Source: Actinomycetes bacterium (lineage in GTDB: Bacteria; Actinomycetota; Actinomycetes; Actinomycetales; Microbacteriaceae). Taken from it: a stretch of DNA of 50,234 nt. The notes beneath the pieces are model-generated. The model was not told the origin of the DNA. It ran no database searches and saw only the letters and a list, made by a program, of their open reading frames with translations. The DNA lies in the NCBI GenBank assembly GCA_023428065.1, contig JAEYZI010000032.1, positions 1 to 50,234 of the forward strand. Reading direction: 5' to 3'. The position numbers and the translations under genes are program-made. Positions 16,893-23,670 of this stretch are shown here, in pieces; the stretch's first letter is position 1; the number at the start of each line of letters is the position of its first letter.

Positions 16893-17818
16893 GTGGACTC
16901 CCCCGCCCAGCTCGGCGCGGCGTTCGTCGGGAAGTAGCGCTGCCGGATCGCCTCGGAGGCCGCGCTCGTCGCGAGCTGCACGTTGTCCATGTGGCGCGGC
17001 AGGTCGTCGAGGATGTCGGCGATGGGCCGGTACTCGAGCTCGGAGCGGATCTGCCCGAGCAGCCGCAGCGCCTGGTCGGAGACGCCCACGCGATCCGCCC
17101 GCGGCTCGATCTCGCGCAGGCACTGCTCGGAGCGCGCCACCGAGAACAAGATGCTGCGCGGGAAGAGGCGGTCGAGCAGCAGGAACTCGGCCGCGTTGCG
17201 CGCGCTCGGCACGCCGCGGTAGGTGCGCAGGTACGCCTCGTAGGCGCCCACCGAGCGCAGGATCGTCGTCCAGCTCGGGCCGGACGCCTCGGTGAGCGAG
17301 CGGGTCGCGAGCAGGCGCGCCGTCATGTCGGCCCGTTCGATCGAGCGGCCGAGGGTGAAGAAGCGGTATGCCTCGTCGCGGCTCGTGGCGGACTCGATGA
17401 TGCCGACGGCGAGCGCCGCGCGTTCGCGCACCCACGCGAAGAACTCGTGCACCTTGTCGCTCGCGACCTTGCGCGGCATCCGGGCGCGCGTCGTGTTGAG
17501 CACCTCCCACAGCTCGGTCGAGACGACCTCGCGCGCACGGCGGGCGTTCTCGCGCGCCGCCGCGAGCGAGTAGGCGATGGACGCGGGCTGGTTGCGGTCG
17601 ACGGCGAGGAGGGCGAGCACGTCGGCGCGCTCCACCTCCGTGCCGTCCTCGACCTCGACGCCCATGACGCTGAGGAGGGAGCGGCACGCGAGGTCCTCCT
17701 CGATCCAGGGGTCCTCGAGCAGCAGTTGCAGGTGCACGTCGAGGATGCGTGCGGTGCCGTCGCTGCGCTCGATGTACCGGCCGATCCAGAACAGGCTTTC
17801 GGCGATGCGGCTCAGCAT
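16889..17818 (-). CDS. Alpha-E domain protein (DUF403)
   Basis: 309 aa, entirely helical in appearance, covering the whole alpha-E (DUF403) family: start MLSRIAESLFWIGRYIERSD, then internal repeats FTLGRSIERADMTARLL and LLDRLFPRSILFSV. The function is unknown; the family nearly always accompanies a circularly permuted ATP-grasp enzyme. ATG 17818 lies inside the end of the upstream gene (7-bp overlap, 17812-17818), with AGGGGGT a few bases before it acting as ribosome site. It overlaps the transglutaminase gene by 4 bp. Confidence 0.92.
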   Translation of the reverse strand: MLSRIAESLFWIGRYIERSDGTARILDVHLQLLLEDPWIEEDLACRSLLSVMGVEVEDGTEVERADVLALLAVDRNQPASIAYSLAAARENARRAREVVSTELWEVLNTTRARMPRKVASDKVHEFFAWVRERAALAVGIIESATSRDEAYRFFTLGRSIERADMTARLLATRSLTEASGPSWTTILRSVGAYEAYLRTYRGVPSARNAAEFLLLDRLFPRSILFSVARSEQCLREIEPRADRVGVSDQALRLLGQIRSELEYRPIADILDDLPRHMDNVQLATSAASEAIRQRYFPTNAAPSWAGEST

Positions 17819-19440
17819 GCGTCCACCCCCTGTCGCTGTTGCTGCTGCTGTTGCTGCTGGTCGCGGCGCGGCCCGTCCTGCGGGTTGTGGTCCTGGAGGT
17901 GCGCGTCGGCGATCGTCGGGATCGACGAGGTCGCCGACGCCTGCTCGGCGACGAGCGACTGGATGCTGTGGTCGTGCGTCGCGGGCGCCTCCGTGCCCAC
18001 GACCCAGGTGTCCTTCGATCCGCCGCCCTGCGAGGAGTTGACGACGAGCTGCCCCTCGGGGAGCGCCACGCGCGTGAGTCCGCCGGGCAGCACCCACACA
18101 TCCGTGCCGTCGTTGACGGCGAACGGCCGCAGGTCGGCGTGCCGGGGACGCAGGCCGTCGTCGACGAGCGTCGGGATGGTCGAGAGCTGCACCACGGGTT
18201 GGGCGATCCACCCGCGGGGGTCGCGCCGCAGGCGCGCGCGCAGCTCGTCGAGCTCGTCGCGGGAGGCGTCCGGGCCCACGACGAGGCCCTTGCCGCCCGA
18301 GCCGTCGACGGGTTTCACGACGAGCTCGTCGAGCCGGTCGAGCACCTCCTCGAGGGCGCCCGGCTCCTCGAGGCGCCAGGTCTGCACGTTGGGCAGGATC
18401 GGCTCCTCCGACAGGTAGTAGCGGATGAGGTCGGGCACGTAGGTGTACACGAGCTTGTCGTCGGCGACCCCGTTGCCGACCGCGTTCGCGATCGTGACGT
18501 TGCCGAGCCGCGCCGCGAGCATGAGGCCGGGTGAGCCGAGCATCGAGTCGGCGCGGAACTGCAGCGGGTCGAGGAACTCGTCGTCGACGCGGCGGTAGAT
18601 GACGTCGACGCGCGTCGGCCCCGCCGTCGTGCGCATGAAGACGCGCCCGCCCGAGCAGTACAGGTCGCGCCCCTCGACGAGCTCGACGCCCATGAGCCGT
18701 GCGAGGAGGGTGTGCTCGAAATAGGCGGAGTTGTAGACGCCCGGCGTGAGCACGACGACGGTCGGGTCGTCGACGCCCTCGGGGGCGGACGCGCGGAGGG
18801 CCCCGAGGAGCCGCTGCGGGTAGTCGCCGACCGGGCGCACGCGCATCGACACGAAGAGCTCGGGCAGGGTCTGAGCCATCACGCGGCGGTTGGAGATCAC
18901 GTAGGAGACCCCCGACGGCACGCGCACGTTGTCTTCGAGCACGCGCCACTCGCCCTCCTCGTCGCGGATGAGGTCGATGCCCGACACCTGGATGCGCACG
19001 CCGTTCGCCGGCTCGATGCCGAACGCCTGGCGGTGGAAGTGGCTCGACGAGCTGATGAGGCCGGCGGGGATGACCCCGTCGAGCACGGCGCGCTGGGTGC
19101 CGTAGACGTCGGAGAGGAAGGCCTCGAGCGCTCGCACGCGCTGCCGTACGCCCGCCTCGACGGTGCGCCACTCGGGCTGCGCGATGACGCGCGGCACGGC
19201 GTCGAGCGGGAACGGCCGCTCCTCGCCGGCGAAGTCGAACGTGACGCCCTGCGCGAGGTAGGAGCTCGCGAGCGACTCGGTCCGGCCGCGCAGCTCCTCC
19301 TGCGTCATGCGGGCGAGCGCGGCGTGGATCTCCCGGTAGGGCGCGCGGGCGGTCCCCGGGGATGCGAACATCTCGTCCCAGGGCGGCGTGCCGCTGCGGC
19401 GCGTGGCGACCGAGCCGTATCCCTCGAACAGCTCGCCCAT
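17812..19440 (-). CDS. Circularly permuted ATP-grasp protein (DUF404/DUF407)
   Basis: 542 aa. The body matches the circularly permuted ATP-grasp family: RTVEAGVRQRVRALEAFLSDVYG, SGIDLIRDEEGEWRVLEDNVR (metal/ATP binding), PGVYNSAYFEH, then VVKPVDGSGGKGLVVGP carrying the ATP-binding lysine and glycine loop. It probably forms an amide or peptide bond with ATP; the product is unknown. The C-terminal 50 residues are not part of the core: a disordered tail with eight consecutive glutamines before the stop. ATG 19440 lies 6 nt after TAGGCT (19447-19452), so it heads a leaderless three-gene operon. Confidence 0.92.
   Translation of the reverse strand: MGELFEGYGSVATRRSGTPPWDEMFASPGTARAPYREIHAALARMTQEELRGRTESLASSYLAQGVTFDFAGEERPFPLDAVPRVIAQPEWRTVEAGVRQRVRALEAFLSDVYGTQRAVLDGVIPAGLISSSSHFHRQAFGIEPANGVRIQVSGIDLIRDEEGEWRVLEDNVRVPSGVSYVISNRRVMAQTLPELFVSMRVRPVGDYPQRLLGALRASAPEGVDDPTVVVLTPGVYNSAYFEHTLLARLMGVELVEGRDLYCSGGRVFMRTTAGPTRVDVIYRRVDDEFLDPLQFRADSMLGSPGLMLAARLGNVTIANAVGNGVADDKLVYTYVPDLIRYYLSEEPILPNVQTWRLEEPGALEEVLDRLDELVVKPVDGSGGKGLVVGPDASRDELDELRARLRRDPRGWIAQPVVQLSTIPTLVDDGLRPRHADLRPFAVNDGTDVWVLPGGLTRVALPEGQLVVNSSQGGGSKDTWVVGTEAPATHDHSIQSLVAEQASATSSIPTIADAHLQDHNPQDGPRRDQQQQQQQQRQGVDAC
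17836..17859 (-). repeat. Trinucleotide tract encoding eight glutamines
   Basis: Eight consecutive CAG/CAA codons near the 3' end of the CP-ATP-grasp gene. The tract mixes CAG with CAA, which lowers slippage compared with a pure repeat. Confidence 0.9.
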
Positions 19441-19446
19441 GCGGGG

Positions 19447-19452
19447 AGCCTA
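19447..19452 (-). promoter_or_regulatory. -10 element of the CP-ATP-grasp operon
   Basis: TAGGCT on the minus strand with a 6-nt gap to ATG 19440, predicting a leaderless message. The operon therefore need not start at the structured RNA region further upstream. Confidence 0.55.
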
Positions 19453-19507
19453 ATCCTGCGATGTTGCGCGGTTGTTTCGGCCGGGGCGGTGCCGGAGCGC
19501 GCGCGAT

Positions 19508-19618
19508 TAAGAGGGAAACGGCCCGCCTGAGGGGGGATTCGGCGGGCCGTCTCGCGGAGCTGCGACGCTCCGGGGGAATCTCCCGCGGCGGCGACCACCA
19601 CAGCGCCGCCGCGGGAAT
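19508..19618 (-). ncRNA. Candidate structured small RNA, C-rich loops (6C-like)
   Basis: This lies in the 309-bp spacer between divergent genes (19441-19749), which holds no credible ORF. Read on the minus strand it has a perfect 13-bp stem (19604-19616 with 19581-19593, 10-nt loop), a run of five C, a 6-bp stem (19567-19572 with 19555-19560), and a perfect 10-bp stem (19541-19550 with 19518-19527). The 13-nt loop of the last stem contains CCCCCC, and TTTCCCTCTT follows it, like an intrinsic terminator. TAACAT (19625-19630, minus) would place a start near 19618, at the foot of the first stem. C-rich loops recall actinobacterial 6C RNA; homology is not shown. Confidence 0.4.
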
Positions 19619-19709
19619 GCATTCATGTTAAGGATCGAGCCTGGGCGTCCGCCTCACACGCGCTGGGAAATCGAGAAGCGCGGGCGCGCGAGCCGACGGC
19701 GAGGCGGAC

Positions 19710-19728
19710 GGAGGTTAGGCAAACCTAA
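19710..19728 (+). promoter_or_regulatory. DtxR/IdeR-like iron box upstream of hmuT
   Basis: The 19-mer GGAGGTTAGGCAAACCTAA matches the DtxR/IdeR consensus at 16 of 19 positions by my count. It covers the expected -35 region of the hmuT promoter (the -10 is at 19738-19743), so iron-loaded repressor should block transcription. Confidence 0.75.
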
Positions 19729-19737
19729 CCAACAAGG

Positions 19738-19743
19738 TAGGAT
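19738..19743 (+). promoter_or_regulatory. -10 element of hmuT, leaderless
   Basis: TAGGAT, 6 nt before the GTG start at 19750. The iron box lies upstream over the -35 zone. Confidence 0.6.
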
Positions 19744-19749
19744 GGGCGG

Positions 19750-20850
19750 GTGACCCGAACGCTCCGTGCTGCCGTCGCGGCCGCCGCATCCCTCGCGCTG
19801 CTCGCGGGGTGCGCGAGTGCGACCGCGCCGGGCGACGCAGCCTCGACGACGCCTCCGGCGGACTCCCGCCCGCTCGCCGAGCTCGACCTCTACCCCGACC
19901 CGCGCGCGGCCGAAGGTCCGCGCACGGCAGTCGTCGGGTCGGAGGCCGTCGTGCCCGTCGCGGAGAACCCCGCCCAGACGCTGCCCGCGACCGTCGTCTC
20001 GCACGACCCCGGCGGCGACCGCGACGTCACCGTGCGCGACACCTCGCGCGTGCTCGCCCTCGACCTCGCGGGCTCCCTCGCCGCGACCGTCTGGGGGCTC
20101 GGGCTCGGAGACACGCTCGTGGGCCGCGACATGACGACGACCTTCCCCGGCACCGAGCAGCTCCCCGTCGTCACCTCCGGCGCGCACTCGCTCAACGCGG
20201 AGGGCGTGCTCGCCCTGCGCCCGACGCTCGTGCTCACCGATGGCAGCATCGGCCCGCGCGACGTGCTGCAGCAGCTGCGCGACTCCGGCGTCACGGTCGT
20301 GTTCCTCGAGAACGAACCGAGCTTCGAGGGCGCCGCACAGCTCGCGCGCGACACGGGAGCAGCGCTCGGCGTGCCCGAGGTGGGCGAGCAGCTCGCCGCG
20401 CGCGTCGCCGCCGAGGTCGACGACGTGCGCGCCCAGATCGACGCGATCGCCCCCGCCGACCCCGACGCGAAGCTGCGCATCGTGTTCCTCTACCTGCGCG
20501 GCGGCAGCGGCATCTACTACCTCTTCGGCGAAGAGTCGGGAGCCGACCACCTCATCGAGGCGCTCGGGGCACGCGACGTCGCCGCCGAATCCGGGTGGCA
20601 GGGCATGAAGCCGATGACGGACGAGGCCCTCGTCGAGGCCGACCCGGATGTCGTGCTCGTCATGACCGACGGCCTCGCCTCGGCGGGCGGCGTCGACGGT
20701 CTGCTCGAGGCGAAGCCCGCCCTCGCGCTCACGACCGCGGGACAACACCGCCGCATCGTCGACATGGACGACGGCGAGGTGCTGAGCTTCGGCCCGCGCT
20801 CGGCACGGGTTCTCGACGCCCTCGCGCGCGTGCTCTACGCCGAACCCTGA
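19750..20850 (+). CDS. hmuT: Hemin ABC transporter substrate-binding lipoprotein
   Basis: 366 aa. The signal peptide ends in the lipobox LLAGC (Cys near residue 21), so it is membrane-anchored outside the cell. After a low-complexity linker the body is a cluster A (FecB/BtuF/HmuT) binding protein with a long middle helix: DTSRVLALDLAGSLAATVWGLGLG, LRPTLVLTDGS, then FLYLRGGSGIYYLFGEE and FGPRSARVLDALA. The sequence style matches HmuT hemin-binding proteins. Its permease and ATPase partners, hmuU and hmuV, lie at 7734-9574 on the other strand. Iron control is predicted from the box at 19710-19728. Confidence 0.88.
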   Translation: MTRTLRAAVAAAASLALLAGCASATAPGDAASTTPPADSRPLAELDLYPDPRAAEGPRTAVVGSEAVVPVAENPAQTLPATVVSHDPGGDRDVTVRDTSRVLALDLAGSLAATVWGLGLGDTLVGRDMTTTFPGTEQLPVVTSGAHSLNAEGVLALRPTLVLTDGSIGPRDVLQQLRDSGVTVVFLENEPSFEGAAQLARDTGAALGVPEVGEQLAARVAAEVDDVRAQIDAIAPADPDAKLRIVFLYLRGGSGIYYLFGEESGADHLIEALGARDVAAESGWQGMKPMTDEALVEADPDVVLVMTDGLASAGGVDGLLEAKPALALTTAGQHRRIVDMDDGEVLSFGPRSARVLDALARVLYAEP

Positions 20851-20915
20851 GCGGTCTGCCGTCCATTGGATCGGCTGCATGCGGGGGCAATAGGCTCGCC
20901 CTAGGGGGTAATGCG

Positions 20916-21977
20916 ATGAGTGACGAGTCCCGTCGAGTTCTGGTCGTCGACGACGACCCCGACGTGGCGCTGTTGGTGAAGACGGTGCTCGAACGGCGCG
21001 GCGGCTGCGTGACGCAGACGGCCTCGGACGCGGTGTCCGCGATCGCCGCGATCGGGTCGTTCCGCCCCGATGTCGTCGTCACCGACATCCAGATGCCCGG
21101 CACCTCGGGACTCGACCTGCTCACCGACATCCGCGCCGAGACGCCGTGGATGCCCGTCGTGATCATGACGGCGCACGTGTCGGTCGACTATGCCGTCTCG
21201 GCCCTTCGCGCGCAGGCCGACGAGTTCCTCACCAAGCCGCTCGACTCCGCACGGCTCGTGGAGGTCGTCGCGCGCCTCGCCGACGAGGGGCGCGCCCGCC
21301 GTGAGGCGAACGCCAGGAAGCAGTACGTGCTCGCGATCGGCGCCCACCCGGACGACGTCGAGATCGGCGTCGGGGGCATCCTCGCGGCGCATCGCGCGGC
21401 AGGCGACGAGATCACGATCCTCACGCTCTCGCGCGGTGCCCGCGGCGGCGACGCCGACGACCGCCAGCACGAGTCGCTCGCCTCAGCCGAGCTGCTCGGG
21501 GCGCGCCTCTTCCTCAAAGACCTCACCGACACCGAGATCCCGGGCGGCGGGCCGACGGTGCGTCTCATCGAGGAGGTCGTGCGCGAGGTGGTGCCGACCG
21601 TCGTCTACACCCACACCAACCACGACCGGCACCAGGACCACCGCGCCGTGCACGAGGCCACCGTCGTCGCGACGCGCACGATCGACACGGTCGCGTGCTA
21701 CCAGAGCCCCTCGACGACGGTCGACTTCCGGCCGACGCGGTTCGTGTCGATCGACGGGTTCGTCGAACGTAAGCTCGAACTCCTCGCGTGCTTCCGCTCG
21801 CAGACCGACAACCGCCGCTACCTCGCATCGGACTTCGTCACCGCGACCGCGCGCTACTGGTCGCGGTTCGGCGGCGGCGACAACGTCGAGCCGCTCGAGA
21901 TCGTGCGGGAGACGGCCGACCTCTCCAGCCCGGTGCGGGAACGCGCGACCCTCGAGCGGAGCAGGGAGACCCGGTGA
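20916..21977 (+). CDS. Response regulator receiver fused to PIG-L deacetylase
   Basis: 353 aa. Residues about 7-122 form a complete receiver domain: acidic pocket D12/D13/D14, phospho-acceptor D57 (TDIQMPG), switch T85 (MTAH) and K107 (TKP). Residues about 136-290 form a PIG-L/LmbE zinc deacetylase with HPDD (144-147) and the second metal/catalytic motif HDRHQDHR (236-243). No DNA-binding domain is present. A deacetylase acting on an N-acetylglucosamine-like group and gated by phosphorylation is the simplest reading (inference). AGGGGG at 20903-20908 is the ribosome site; TAGGCT at 20891-20896 may be the -10. GTGA couples it to the next gene. Confidence 0.9.
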   Translation: MSDESRRVLVVDDDPDVALLVKTVLERRGGCVTQTASDAVSAIAAIGSFRPDVVVTDIQMPGTSGLDLLTDIRAETPWMPVVIMTAHVSVDYAVSALRAQADEFLTKPLDSARLVEVVARLADEGRARREANARKQYVLAIGAHPDDVEIGVGGILAAHRAAGDEITILTLSRGARGGDADDRQHESLASAELLGARLFLKDLTDTEIPGGGPTVRLIEEVVREVVPTVVYTHTNHDRHQDHRAVHEATVVATRTIDTVACYQSPSTTVDFRPTRFVSIDGFVERKLELLACFRSQTDNRRYLASDFVTATARYWSRFGGGDNVEPLEIVRETADLSSPVRERATLERSRETR

Positions 21978-22960
21978 CGCGCGTGCTCGTCACCGGCGCC
22001 GGTGGAGCCGCCGGTGTCGCCGTGCTGCGTTCGCTCCTGAAGCGGACGGATGTCACGGTGTTCGCCGCCGACATGGACGGGTGGGCGGCGGGGCTCTACC
22101 TCGTGCCGGCAGAGCGTCGCCGGCTCGTCGAACCCGGCCGCTCCGCGTCGTTCGTCCCGCGGCTCGCGGCCATCGTCGCGCGCGACGGCATCGAGCTCGT
22201 CATCTCGACGGTCGACGTCGAGCTCGCGGCCCTCGCCGAGCGGCGCGAGGAGCTCTCGCCGGCGGTGCTCGCCGCGCCGAGCGCCGAGACGATCGCGGTG
22301 GCCCTCGACAAGCTCGCCCTCGCGGAGCGCTGCGCGCCGACCGTCAACGTGCCCCGCACCGTGCTCGCCGGGCCCGACGCCCTCGCCGTGGAGTGGGAGT
22401 TCCCCGTCTTCGCGAAGCCGCGCTCCGGCGCCGGAAGCCGCGGCATCCGGGTCGTGCCCGACCGCTCGGCGCTCGCGGCGCTGCCCGCCGACGAGGGGCT
22501 CATCGTGCAGGACCTGCTGCCGGGCGAGGAGTACTCGGTCGACGTGATCGCGGATGCCGCAGGCCGCGTCGTCGCCGCCGTGCCGCGCACGCGCGCCCGC
22601 GTCGACTCGGGCGTCTCGATCGCGGGGCGCACGGTGCGCGACCCCGAGCTCGAGGAGACGGCCGCCGCGGTCGCCCGCGCGATCGGCCTCGTGGGGGTCG
22701 CGAACGTGCAGCTGCGACGCGACAGGGCGGGCCGCGCCGCCCTGCTCGAGGTCAACCCCCGCTTCCCGGGCGCCCTACCGCTCACGATCGCGGCGGGCGT
22801 CGACATCCCCTCGCTCGTGGTCGACCTCTTCACGGGTCGCCCGCTGCCGGAGCGACTGGAGTTCCGCGAGCTCGCCTCGGTGCGCTTCCTCGAAGACGTC
22901 GTTGTCGATCCCGCCGAGCTGCTCGAGTCCGAGCACGCGGCGCACCAGGACGAGAGCTGA
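21974..22960 (+). CDS. ATP-grasp ligase of unknown substrate
   Basis: 328 aa. Residues 1-95 are a Rossmann-like pre-ATP-grasp domain (TRVLVTGAGGAAGVAVLRSL). The ATP-grasp core follows with FPVFAKPRSGAGSRG (ATP loop, lysine), VQDLLPGEEYSVDVI and the metal site LLEVNPRFPGAL. It resembles carbamoyl-phosphate-synthase-like ligases that join a carboxylate to an amine. The start GTG 21974 overlaps the deacetylase stop by 4 bp. Only 2 bp separate it from the PHP gene. The product is unknown; context suggests it modifies a sugar or builds a precursor for the GT2 enzyme. Confidence 0.88.
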   Translation: MTRVLVTGAGGAAGVAVLRSLLKRTDVTVFAADMDGWAAGLYLVPAERRRLVEPGRSASFVPRLAAIVARDGIELVISTVDVELAALAERREELSPAVLAAPSAETIAVALDKLALAERCAPTVNVPRTVLAGPDALAVEWEFPVFAKPRSGAGSRGIRVVPDRSALAALPADEGLIVQDLLPGEEYSVDVIADAAGRVVAAVPRTRARVDSGVSIAGRTVRDPELEETAAAVARAIGLVGVANVQLRRDRAGRAALLEVNPRFPGALPLTIAAGVDIPSLVVDLFTGRPLPERLEFRELASVRFLEDVVVDPAELLESEHAAHQDES

Positions 22961-22962
22961 CG

Positions 22963-23670
22963 ATGCACCCGGAGCTCCGCGGCGACCACCACGTGCACTC
23001 GACGTTCTCCGACGACGCGGTCTCGACGCTCGAGGAGAACGTCGCCGCCGCGCACGCCGCGGGACTCACCGAGCTTCGGCTCGTCGACCACGTGCGCCTC
23101 GACACGACGTGGGTCCCCGAGTTCCTCGCCGCCGTCGCCGCGCTCGAGGTGCCGGAGGAACTCACCGTGCACACGGGTGTCGAGGCCAAGATCCTCGACG
23201 CCTCGGGCGCGCTCGACCTCCCGCCCGGGCTCGCGGGGGTCGACCGCATCCTCATCGCCGACCACCGCTTCCCCGGCACCGACGGGCCGTGGTCGCCGGC
23301 CGAGGCCGTCGACCGCATGGCGGCCGGCCTCTCCCCCGACGACGCGCTCGACCTGCTCATCGGCGCCCTCCTCGGCGCGATGCGACGCCACCCCGGCAAC
23401 CAGCTCGCCCACTGCTTCTCGATCCTCCCCAAGGTCGGGCTCGACGAGACGCAGCTCGGCGCGGAGCGCCTCGACGCCTGGGCGCGCACCGCCGCCGCGA
23501 CCGACACGCTCATCGAGGTCAACGAGAAGTGGGCGTGCCCCGGCCCGCTCGCGATCGCTGCGGCGCGGGCGGCGGGTGCGCGGCTCGTCGCCTCCACCGA
23601 TAGCCATGCGGCATCCGACGTCGGCCGCTACGACCGGGTCGTCGCGCTGCTCGACGAGGGCGCGCCATGA
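22963..23670 (+). CDS. PHP-domain metal-dependent phosphoesterase
   Basis: 235 aa, a single PHP domain. Metal ligands are seen in order: DHHVHSTFSDD (residues 8-18), LVDHVR, GVEAKILD, IADHRFPG, AHCFSI, and C-terminal STDSHAASDVGRYD. This resembles HisK-type histidinol phosphatases but lies outside any his operon, so a different phosphate ester is likely. It is tightly packed between the ATP-grasp gene and the glycosyltransferase gene (ATGA overlap at 23667-23670). Removal of phosphate from a sugar or from a lipid intermediate is a reasonable guess only. Confidence 0.85.
   Translation: MHPELRGDHHVHSTFSDDAVSTLEENVAAAHAAGLTELRLVDHVRLDTTWVPEFLAAVAALEVPEELTVHTGVEAKILDASGALDLPPGLAGVDRILIADHRFPGTDGPWSPAEAVDRMAAGLSPDDALDLLIGALLGAMRRHPGNQLAHCFSILPKVGLDETQLGAERLDAWARTAAATDTLIEVNEKWACPGPLAIAAARAAGARLVASTDSHAASDVGRYDRVVALLDEGAP

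Noticed and set aside
17836..17859. Glutamine tract as a phase-variable contingency repeat
   Set aside because: The tract mixes CAG and CAA codons, is short, and in-frame slippage would only change tail length. The interesting aspect is the tail itself, reported separately.
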